Positions 13,301 to 25,300 of a stretch of DNA of 48,262 bases are shown one piece after another (position 1 is the stretch's first letter; each line of letters starts with the position of its first letter). The notes under the pieces were generated by a model. That model was not told where the DNA came from, did not search any database, and saw only the letters and a list, made by a program, of their open reading frames with translations. The translations under genes and the position numbers were made by a program. Origin of the DNA: Plakobranchus ocellatus (lineage: Eukaryota > Mollusca > Gastropoda > Plakobranchidae); the NCBI GenBank assembly GCA_019648995.1, contig BLXT01000474.1, positions 288,195 to 336,456 on the forward strand, read 5' to 3'.

Positions 13301-16300
13301 TGAAAAACTACATGACACTTACATCAACATGGTTGTCACCTAATCCAATTTGTGAATTGGGGTACCATTGAATGTCACAGCATGCTTGCAGCATAAAATT
13401 GAGATTGACTAACCTGTACAAAATTTTCCATGGTCTAACAGAAGCTATGGGCATCTCTGTGACTGTGTCTGCAACATCTAAAATAATCTGTATCACCAGA
13501 ACTAAGTTGTGGGCCAGGCGTACAAGGCGTCTATGGCTTAGAAATTTCAAAATTTCTTTCTCTGCATCCATAACTCTGAAAAGCCAGCAATAATTAAAAT
13601 AATTTAAAAGAAATAGCAGGTGGAGGGAACTGTTCCAAATGCTTAGTGAGAATACTTGAATAAAGAATGAACTGAATAGCTTTATTACCTTTTCATAAGG
13701 CGTGTTCCACAAACATAATATCAGAGTGTCCCAAAAACATAAAATTTTCAACTTTAACAAATATACATTTGTTATATATCAAACGAAAGAAAATTTAATG
13801 CTGAATTCAAATTGAAAACTCTCTTGACCTAGAGAGCTTTGTTTTTAAAGCTACAGTCAAAGGAAAGTACCTTACTTCTGATCTGAGATAGGTTTTTTTT
13901 AAATAATCATTTTCTGCATCATCCTTTGAGCATATATGTTCTCAAAGAAGCAATGAAAAGCAGTTAAACATTCACGATAATGTGTTTGTAAATGGAGCAT
14001 CTCATATCGCGTGTGTCAGTGTTCATGATATGCGTAACTAGGCCTAGTGTGTGGCAATTGTCATACATACCCACTTTTTGTGTGTCGGTGCGTCGGATAA
14101 CGCAGTCACACTCGCTTAGGCCTCTTGTTCACAAACTGCCAAAATATATCGCTTTATGTATGACTGCTGCAGTGTTTTCACCCAATGACTATTGAATATA
14201 TGTTAAACGAACTAAAATAAGTTATTTTATTGGCGTAAATAAGGCGAAAGCGCTTCACGGATAGCGTTTTAGTGATCTCCAAAAGTCTAGATCTACACTG
14301 CGATTGCATACTCTTAAAGAGTACACCCAGCGACACACAAGACAAATTAAAAACTAAACATACTTTAAAGCGATGTTTGGGAATATCCGGTACTGTGAAC
14401 TCAACGATACCGATAGGTTTTACTTGCATACAAAAAAGGTTGACGGAACACTGTTTGTATGACGATGACGGGTTACCGAAAGTGAAAGTGCATACATCCA
14501 ACGGAAGCGTCACACAACATGTGCGCATGCATTGTATGGCTCCAGCAATTGAAAATAATAAAATTATCGCGAAACATCAATATGCTCCGATAGATAGAAT
14601 CCCGTTTGAGTTTTACACAAAAAAGATTTGGCAGAAACCGATTTTAAGTGCTTATATCAAAAGCTTATAATTTATGCTTCGTGACGACACACAAGACACT
14701 GACATCATAGATTTCCCAGCCCTCATGTGGGTCATCGGTAAACATTGGAACTCCCCGATTATGTTTAAAATGTAATAGAGACCTCGAACGATGTGTTGAA
14801 AGAGCCAAACTGACCTGTTTTCCCAATTTTAGAGCAGCAAGACGTCCCCAATGAATGTATATAAAAAATGGGACATTATGTGTGTCGTTTTTTCGGAGGT
14901 TCGCACAACATTTTTTTTTTTAAGTAAAGAACGAACAAAACAGCATTTTCTTGTTAGAGTAGTTTAATTACATTGTCAAGAACACACATACTGAAAAAAA
15001 AAGAGATAATTTTGGTTAGTTAATCAAATAATTGACATAGAAATTAGCATCTGCTATTTCAGACCTGTTTGTGGAACACGCCATAAGAACTCTTGTCAAA
15101 TTATTCAAAAGCAAGAAATATGACATTTTAAAATTTAACTGCATTTTTACTTGTTTTAGTCTGTATGGCATTAACTCACTGGCTACTTTACCTGCATAGT
15201 TTGCGGGAAAATTTTGTGGAGTGCAAAATACCAATCCCGCAACTCCTGCGGGTTCCAATTTCCAAAATTTTTTCCCATGTAAATATCCCAACAGTTGCAA
15301 TATAAGTTACAGCGTCCGTTAGCTTAGCCATTTAGCTTTCGAATGATATAGGCGAAGTTTGTCTCTTGCAATTTTACGACACCTCTAGCAGCTACCAGTT
15401 TCTGACTGATTTCTAGATGGAGTCTCATGTATTTTGACTATGATGAAAGTTTAGATATTGATAGCATCGTGGGAAATGTATAAGATCCAGATTATGAGCT
15501 CCCAAAGCATAAAAAGGCAAAGTCTAGTCTCCCCAAAGGTAGAGGAAAAGGAAAGGTAAGGGCAAATCAAGCCTCACCATGGATAAGTCTAGATCTAAAC
15601 CCCAGCCTCAAGTTGGAGCTAGATCTGAATCAATATCTAGATCTAAAAAATCAGCCAAATGACATAGACTCAAATTTTTTTTTTTTGTAATGTAATCTTT
15701 ATTATCTTGAAAAAGTATGGTACAAATTTCACAGGTATATCTTTATTAACAAATGCACAGTGATTTTTTTAAAATACCTTCGAAATAACTGGTACACAGG
15801 GAATTATTAGGAAAAACAGTCTGGTAGTCAGTGAGTTAACTTGGAAGCAAGTTATGCTGTAAAAAACAGATCTGTCACATCAACAAAAGTGAACACTATT
15901 TCAGAAGATAAAAAAAGGCTAAAGGATAAATTCTTTCCCTCTCCCCTTGCCCACTCTGATATTTTAGTTTCCTGTTCAAAAGGGCCAGAGGGTGGCATAA
16001 GTTATCAACCAATTTTTAACAGGATTAATCAAATTCATCCAGGTTTGAATTGCAACACCAAACACAACAAGTAACTCATTCTTCCAAAATTCAGATTTCA
16101 AATTCTCCTCTTAAAAACAAAAAGGTTTTGCCTTTATTCTACATGGCTGAAATATTTATCTCTTGCTGTAAGTGTGCACAAAAAAAAAACAGACAAGGAC
16201 TGCTGTAGTGAAGGAAAACGCATACCTATCTAGCGTCTCAAACAGAGAGACTAATGTTGCTGCCCAGTCTTGTCGCAATTGTAGTGACGGTGCCCTTTGG

Positions 16301-19270
16301 AAGTGCAGGACAGCCTCGTGAAGACAGACCTCTCCCCACTGCATTACCTCAGACACACGATCCAGTTTAACCAAAGAATCTAGCAAGAGCAATAATTGGG
16401 ATGGCCGCTCTTTGCACATGGAAGACTTTTTGCTGAAGCTCTGTGAAATAAGTTAAAGAAAAGAAACGCAAATCATAGAAAATAGGGATTACTTCTCTTT
16501 TAAGCAAGCAGACTAAGGAAGGAAAAAAGCAAAATAAAAAAATGGTGTTAGAGTAATTATTTCTCAAACTGCTTGAAAAACCTTAAAATGACTTCGTACA
16601 TGTAAAGAAAGATCCGTTTCTTTCAAACACTTCAAATTCTTCTATATAATTTTTGTGGCATTCTCATCTCTTTTTGATGACCCACCCTACTCAACATTTC
16701 TATACAAAACATATCAATATCTTACTGAATTATTAAAAGTAGTCATGAGGTTTTGTACAACTTGATGGTAGTCCCCAAGATCGTAGAGGTTTCTGGTGTC
16801 TTCTAGAGAGCGACTTCGCTGTACACTGTCCATCATTTGGCTTACTTCTTTCAGAGAGATCACACCATCTGCAACTGAGTTGGGCAAGGCAACTACTAGA
16901 CCTAAATAGTGAGAAAATAATAATAATAATGGTAATGTTGATAACACAATAAAAAAAATTGGAAAGACTTAATACAAAAATTTTATTTTTAAGCCGCAGA
17001 TTTAGAAATTGAAAAAAAAAACCAAAAACCATAGCCTCTTATAGATTGTAATTGTGAGGTAAAAAAGACCTTAAAATAACTTGAAAATCTAAACACACGG
17101 AAGGAAAAATATTGATATGTGCGCCACTCTCATCATATAAACTAAAGCTACGGTCACATAAATCATATTCTAGCTCTCATTAAAAACTAATTGACTATAA
17201 CAGAAAAAAAAAGCTATTGAAATTGCTCATAGTCAAAGGCGCCTTTAAGCAATCTAAAACTGCAGTATAAATGTTCATTTGCATAATAATCTACAACTAA
17301 AACTGAGGAAAATATACTGGTTTTATATCTCCAGAAAGAAAGATATCAGTTAAAGGATCTAGAGGTTGAAAGAAGATGAACTCATAAAGCAAAAAAAAAA
17401 AAACCCTCCAATTTCAAAGTATTAATCAAAGTGGTATAACAGTGTATAGATCGAGATGTTTTTTCTTGAAGCTTCCTCTATAAAAAAAATTCTAATAAGA
17501 AAAAAAGTCAAATATGCTGAACATGACATGATAAGTTCATAAAATGCGCTTAAAATTTTTTTTAAAAATATGTTAATCGAAAAAACATTCTACCAAGTTT
17601 AACACACAAAAAAAGCTATAAGCGAAAAAGGTACACAAAATGTACTATAAAGGGGAGGAATGCTTCAGACAGAGAGTCCTTTTTTTCAATATTTTAAAAT
17701 ATTTGCCAAATAAACTCAACATGGTCAAATTAAATGACATGCACCTACTTTTGTTTTTGTTTTCTATTTATCATGATTGCTGTAGTAGTTCTAAATTATT
17801 CATGCAGACAAGCAATACCAGACCTGCCAACCCCAAATTGTGCTCACAGGAATATTCACCTCTACTGACAGGAGTTTAGAAAGTCTCACAGGAATATGCC
17901 AGTACAATGAAATGTGCATGGATAAACCGCATTAAACCTTAATTACATACTCAACCATAGACATTCCATACTTTAAAGTACAATATCAGAGGCTAATTCA
18001 TAAATTTTCGACTCTAAAAGGTGTAAGAAAATATCTCCCTCACAGCCATTAGTCCAAAAATATCACCATTTATCAAGCCTTAAGACCTGCAGGCTTATGG
18101 TGAATTTTTTTAAGGTGCACTTCTCTCAAAATCTTGCTCACACAACAAAAGGTTACATGAAAAAAGAAAACCTATGTGAGACAGGTCTACAGAATCTTAG
18201 TAAGGCCTAAAATTATGATCCAATGAATATTAAATAAAAAGAAAACATCTAGCCTAGATTGTGGTGGGATATAATTCATTGCATTCATTGGATGAGAAAG
18301 GTATGAACTATCCAATCAAAATTAGCATGTAAAATTAAATCAGTGAAAATTTGAGCATCACATTAAGGCCTAAAGCATCATACTTTTCTGACATGGTTCG
18401 CATTGGTATTCTATTAAATGCTTTTAAAGATCACTTCAATGTTCTCTTTATTCAATACTATATGAAAAAAAATTATTCTCTACTCAATACGGCTGATTTT
18501 CCCAAGATTTAACTAAGTAATAAACCTTGGCTTTAATCTTGCAAAGGTTTACGGTCTAGCCTAATCTGTGCCTCGGTGGAGACTAAAAATGTCTAAAAAT
18601 AGAACTCAACATTGAAATAGGGGCCTATAGAGTTATCTGACTGAATCAAATCTGAATATTGGCTTGCTTGATTAATGTAGCTTTCTATTTGGTACAATAT
18701 TAAACATTGTACCCATTTTTTTTTTTATGATCCCCTCCACAATAAAAGTTAATTATTGAACCAAAGAAGCATAGAATCTAGATCTATATCTAGTTTTAGA
18801 CCTGACATAAGCGCTATTAGAACCATTCAAGTTTTAAACTCTTCAATTGGTTCATCATGAACGTTTATTGACAACATTTTCATATCTCAAGGTTTGAATC
18901 ATCGTATCTGGTATCTGGTATGTTCTAATTATTCATATTCAACAACAAAAAAAAAAAGAGCGATTGGAGTTTCTTGGACTTGTGCAAGGAATATCACCCC
19001 TATCAACGATTTTCGCTTTTAAGAGTATTTTTTGTTATAACTTTGTAATATTGTACTCTGGATTTTCCTTTACTCTCTATTTGCAAGTCATGTCGGCCTA
19101 CAATGTATTCAAGTCTGTGTACTAAACTTAGGTCTAAACTAAAGCCTAAATTAGATCCCTAGAACCATTATCAAATTTTGATTATAAGACCTACATCAAG
19201 AAACAAAATTAAGAGTTTTGCAAAAAAACAAATAGTCCTGGATCTTGATATTGCCTAGATTGAGCGAGCG

Positions 19271-19324
<54 letters not shown>

Positions 19325-22300
19325 GACGAAGAAAACATCAGAACCTTGCTTAATAAAGAAATATACACATCGACCCTAACAACTAAAGAGGAGGAAATTT
19401 ACATTTTTAAAACTGATTAATTTAAGATGAGTCTGAGACAGAGACCGAGAAAAAGAAAGAGAAAAAGAGAGAGAGAGAGACAGATTGAATAAGGTGTCTA
19501 GCCTTCAATGCATTAGATCTAATTATCACTCGGTGTGCAGATCTTATAGGATTTTTCAAAGTAGATTTAGAGAAAAACATCTCAGGTATTATTTATAAGA
19601 TACATATATTATGAAAAATGCGGTATTAATTCTTTTTTTTTTTTTTTTTTGNTGCACATCACCATTCATGTAGTGTTAAAACTAGACATTGCCGGCATCT
19701 CAAATTACTTTGATGTGGGGCTGACTTGAAGGTCGGACTGCAACTCCCAAAAACCAACCGTTAATTTCTTTGATCTATTGCCGATGGTAGGCTAGTCATC
19801 ACTTTAGGCCTACTACATTGTGCACAATGTTGACTTTAAAATTATTACATGTATTTCTTTGTATATCAGTGCAAAATGCAAGTGTTTCATGCTTCTCAGC
19901 TCTTGTTTGATTAATTAATTTTTTTCTTTTCTTTTGGGGGAGGGGGGGAATGCAAAGGATTTTTTTTTTAGCTGTTACGACTGTGAGTTAATAATTAAAA
20001 TGGTGCAGCCTTAATTCTTGGTTACCTTACCATTGGCGCCTATCGAGTTGCAGNNNNNNNNNNNNNNNNNNAATTAGGTATAGGTGCTTTACTTATGGGG
20101 GAACACTTTGCAAGCCTGGTATAAGATCAAAGAAACCACACCGGTCTAGTCGCGGAAAGTTTAAAAAGAAAAAAAAAATCGAGGATGAACTTTCGATCAA
20201 TACCCCATTTTTGTGTTATATGTATGGAAAGAAAATCGCACAAAAGCTTAGCTAAACAACTAAAGTGTAAAATTTTACCTGTTGGCGTGATGAATTACGC
20301 CTGGAGCATGATGTTGGCTTGTCTGCATGTAGCACCATGACAAAGCATAACATAGAAAGTTGAATAAACATTATCAGCCGCAAATTGGATACTTGGGTTA
20401 TATCGAAAATAATTTAAAAATGTTCAATGTTATTCAAATTGGTAAAAAGTACACATCGGTTGATATCGGGTTAATCCAAATGATACGACGAGATAATTTT
20501 TTTTCCTTTCCACAATCCATCGGGACAACTGAGCGGGATTTTAGCGAGGCAGCCTAGAAAACGGAATCTATAAGCCTTCACCTGAATTTTCCCCGGTGAA
20601 AACGGAAAGTTGGCAGGTCCGCAATATGTTGCCCTCTGTGGTAACACCACATAATAATGAAAAGAAAAAAAAAACCTGCTGACCCTTTTCTCTGTCTTTG
20701 CCTCTACAATCCTCCAGAACACTCTGCACCATCTGAAACCAGTCGACTGCAGCCAAAGTTTGTCCCACGACTTGATTTTGCCTGGCCTGGAGCCAGTACA
20801 GGCGAGCACAAAACTGAGACAGAATCAAACTGTCTTGGTCTGAAAAGAAAAAAAAAAATATTGTCAACAGCAATAAGGACTTCAAGGAAAGAAAAAAAAT
20901 AAAAAAAAGGTACCTTTCTTCAGAAATTAGTATTTGAATAGCAAGAGAAGTGATATTTAAAACAGAAAAGATCAGGAAAACCTTTCAGGTGCATCTCATA
21001 CGATTTAAAAGAGCTCTTAGAGTTACAAGAAATAGTCACATGCTTTCTAAATGAAACATTATTTTCACAACAAATATCTTGAGAGTTTTTTTTTTTTTTT
21101 TTGAAATACATACCTTAGGTGACTACTTCACCCACTTTAAACTGCGGTTTAAAGTTTGCCATCCTCATGTCTAACCAGCTTTATTTATCGCAAACATTTG
21201 ATGTAAGAGACCATAAGGTGGTTGCCTCCTTTCTAAAGAAAAAAAAACAAAAAACGGCAAAAACAAGAAAAAAATCAAGTTTCTCAAAGCTTACTGAACA
21301 CATCCTCCCTATCGGTGAGGGATTCCAAGAAGTTCATGTCAATTTTGTGAAACTCCCCAAACAGATCAGCCAGCTGGAGGCCAGAGGAGACCGGAGTCTT
21401 GGAGGGGCTGGCACTCACCAGCCCTCCTCTCTCCGACACAACCTTGCTGAGGTGCAGCTCAGCCTTGGTGAGCATCATGATGCCATACTCTCTGGTAAGT
21501 AAATGTTTAAAAAAATAAATAAATAAATAAAAGGTTGCTGGAGTTGGCAAATATGCATCAAGTATGTTGCTAAAATATAAATTATCAGAAAAGTTTAACA
21601 AAAAAAAAGCATAAATTTTGTAATTATGTACAATCTTTCCATACCAAAAAAAAACATCTACAAATATTCATTTTAGCAATTATTAAAAAAAAAAATCACA
21701 CATTACATGAAAATAAAAAGGTATATCACTTTAAAGTGGGTAAACCATGCAACTCCCAGATTTATAAGCATTCCACAGAAACCATAAAACTTGATGGTCA
21801 ATTTTTTTTGTTTTTTGCCCACACTTATTCAGCATTTGCACAATGTTTTATCTTAAATAATGGCCCACTTAAAAAAAAAACAACACTACTTTGATAAATA
21901 ATCTAAAGACAGTTCACACCAAGACAGTAAATTGGAGAGGAAAATTCAAAATGAGTGAGAACCACTGAAGCTGCTTGCAAAACTAAGAGGCTCTGCAAGT
22001 GCATTTTAAAAGAATTATTATCAATTTTGAAATATTTATATGGTTACAAAAAAATGTTACCATAACTGTAGGGATTCAAAGCATCCAATTCTCCAAAATC
22101 AAAAGGCAGATAATTTGTATTAAAAGAGCAGTATGGACACTATTGAAAGACTCAGTAAAACAGATAATTGACTGTTAATGTTTGACAACTACCTTAGACG
22201 ACAGGGTCCAATGTCACCAGCATCTCCAAACCAAATGGTGGGTATGGTGAGATGTTTGCGCAGGCAGTCGTACAGCTGAATGTAGATATCATTTAGTCCT

Positions 22301-25300
22301 GTGTACCATTTCTGGTCTGACTTGTCCCCAAGCCTCACGAGGTAGACTCGGATAAGTTCCAGCAAGCCATGACCTCTGAGACACGACTTCACATAAAGCT
22401 TAACATCATTCTCCTCCGTGTCCTTCAGTTCTGTCACTGTAGGAAACAAATCTGCATTGCTGGGTTTCTCTGCCACGTCAACATCTATGTTTGATATCTG
22501 CATGTGATCTTTTGCCCTCTCTTGCTCAACGTCTTCTGCCTCTAGCACAGCCAAGCTCTGAGGAAAATAGCCTTTCATGATTTTGCCAAAATCTGGTGTT
22601 TCCACTTCCTTTTTGCTGCGAGAGCTTCTGCTGCGAGTGGAGCGACGTTTGTAAGCTTGAGCGTATTCTTCAGGTAGGGAAGCAACCTCAGACTTCCGTT
22701 TGGGGCCTCGTTTGGCTCCACCTTTTTTTAGTGACCACCCAAAGAGACATAAAAAATTTTTTATCCAAATGACATAGTCATAAATAACAACTTTCACTAC
22801 CCTTCAAACAGACTTTTAAAAAAAACAGGAATAATCATTTAAAAGATTTTCTAAATTCCCAATAGACTTTTTAAATTGATTTAGAAATTTCCTCTCCCTG
22901 TCTGCTTCAATTCAAAAACAAATGTGCAAACATTTTTTTTCCCCCCCTCAAGTCAGGCAAATGACAAAGAACTATCATTTATCACTAATACTATTTGATA
23001 TCATACTAAATTTCTCTAAAACAAAAACATGGTCACAACAATTTCTTTATTGATTTATTTTTAACATCCATACCACTCTTTTTCTGTGATCCTGGGCTTG
23101 AATGCGACTGGGATGGTGATTTTTGTTGGGGCTGACATGTGTTCCCTGATTTTCCCATCGCAAGGTCTCCCCTCTGATGGTAATTGTGATCGCCTGAAAA
23201 AAAGGAAGATCTAATGAGTGTTTAAGGGTCCCTGTCAAATGATGAAGATTTTCTGGTAAATGGAAACAAACTTTTATCATTGTGTGGATGAATTAATATT
23301 TTGCATCACTGATCAATATATGATATAAAAAATTAAAGGCTTGTGTTTAAAAATATACTCTGTTTTTTTTTTTTAAGTTCACTTGTTACTATCTTGGTTA
23401 TGATAGGATATACGCTCTGACACTGATGACTTAATCTCCCTTTTCTCCCTTTAAAAGACATTGTATGAAAAAACAATGTCCTGTCAAAGCTATGGAAAAA
23501 AAAGTGTACCTAGCTGCAATGGCCATAATGCTCTAGGAGTTTACAGTATGCGAATGATTTATTATCTTCCGAATGTATCTCCCCTTTATTCTACCCTACC
23601 CGAAACTTTTTCCACTTACACACCCAGTGACAACATATGGTTTCAAGAGTGAACAAATTATATAAACAGCAGGCGCAAGGGAGGCGAGATAGTATGCTCA
23701 ATTGTCTTCAAGCCACTTTGAAGCAAAATGAAAAAAAGAAAAGAAGTTTCATACAGCCTATCAATATGTACACCATTAGTCTCAAGTCATGTGGACATAA
23801 TAAGTAAAAAAATACTGTCAGCTTAGATTGTAAATATTTGATAAGAGCAATTAATCTTCATTCATCTTTATTATCTAAACTGGGAAAGAAAAAGGCCCTA
23901 TGCAAAGCCGGCTAGGCCTAAGTGTACATGCAAGCCAGCAATGTGCAATACATAAGACACGTGGACATGATGAATTTTCAAGACTAAGGACACTCACACA
24001 TTTTTCAGAGATTCATTTAGTCTACAGCTACAATAAATGGCTTCACCTGATGCCAAGTGGCATGAAGCCATCGTGCCTCACCTTATTGTGAGAAAAGCAA
24101 ATACTATAAAATCTTAAAGATAAAAAAGAAACCAAAAAAAAAAAAAACAAAAAAAAACCAACAAATAGAATTTTCCTAAAAAAATTTATGAATGCATGTT
24201 GTATCAAGCTCTGTGAAGGATGTAAAATATTGAATCTAAAAACAACAAAAATTACCGTTTAGAGGAAGATACTAAGGGAGCAAGCATAAAACTCTGAATA
24301 TGCCAAGGGTTTTCTTTCTTTAATATTGAACATGTTATATAGATCTTTGTGACAATATTTTTGTTGCAATCACTACAAAAATTACCGTTTAGAGGAAGAT
24401 ACTAAGGGAGCAAGCATAAAACTCTGAATATGCCAAGGGTTTTCTTTCTTTAATATTGAACATGTTATATAGATCTTTGTGACAATATTTTTGTTGCAAT
24501 CACTAATCATAATTTTTTTTCTTGTAATGCCGCTCAGAGGTAACAGTGATACTGAAATGGTCTTTTCACCTGTTATAGTTGAGGCACAGTGTAGATCAAT
24601 ATACAAGCAATGCTTGATTACTGTTATTTCAAAGCAAGAATAAAAGCAAGCTGTTAGTTAAAATCAAGCAGTAGAAATTGGCATTAATCAAGTAAAGACT
24701 TACCCAACACATTTTTACCTGGAAAAAAGTTATCATTGTATGATCCAAGTGAAGCCTGAGTACCACTCACAATCTGATGGCTAGGACTGAGTCTCTGTTG
24801 ATGTTTGGGAGAGTTGGATCTGTGCGAAGGAGATTTGCGGACATTTTGACTTGGTGTAACCCAAGGAGCAGCCACAGGTGAGCGAGGTGAATGTACTGGA
24901 CTTTTCCTTTCATCAGACCGTGAGCGACTTGAGAAGGAAAACGATGAAAGGGCACTCCTCATGGTGGGTATGAATGGATTTGAAAAACCTGGTGGTGACA
25001 AACCCTGCAAGAGGCTTATTGGTTTCTTTGCAGCCTCAGGTAAAAAAGCAGAACTTGGTACAGATGAGTCCGATTGTAAAATGTAGGGAGGAAAGGAAGG
25101 TGGAGGGTAGAATTCAGCTAGGGAAGGAAGGCAATAAGTCGGCTGGTGTGAAGAAGTGGCTGAACTTCCTCTCCACATGTGCAAGCTATGAGGATTTGAA
25201 GTTAAAACTTGAGATGATATTAGTTGAGAGGCGTTTGTGGACGTAAGATATCCTGGCAAAGAGGAAGAACGAGCTAGATGAGGGCGCCAAGATAAAGGCC

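Larger units (their letters stand above)
13576..16225 (-). other. CABIN1 intron 17
   Basis: A 2,650-base intron built largely of two transposon-like elements (13700-15081 and 15171-15839) lying side by side, with only 89 bases between them. Confidence 0.8.
16902..20683 (-). other. CABIN1 intron 15, largest intron after intron 1, with assembly gap
   Basis: It contains a (GA)n microsatellite, an ambiguous base at 19652 and an 18-N gap at 20054. Segments near 17820 and 20560-20630 share the GACCTGCCAAC motif of a presumed dispersed repeat. No exon was needed or found here. Confidence 0.7.

Noticed and set aside
14272-14670. Plus-strand 132-codon frame inside the 13700-15081 element
   Set aside because: No recognisable domain on this strand or the overlapping minus frame. 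I considered a THAP-like reading of the minus frame (CCVTLPLDVC), but the rest of that motif is absent.
20575-20628. Possible 54-base CABIN1 exon on the minus strand between CCACAG and AG|GTGAAG
   Set aside because: It would not restore the phase needed by exon 16, its translation has no CABIN1 similarity, and its GACCTGCCAAC motif recurs near 17820 as a dispersed repeat.
20676-20684. CABIN1 exon 15 ending at CAG|GTTTTT (20676)
   Set aside because: It leaves a phase mismatch with exon 16, whereas ending at 20684 gives correct phase and an ungapped match to human.
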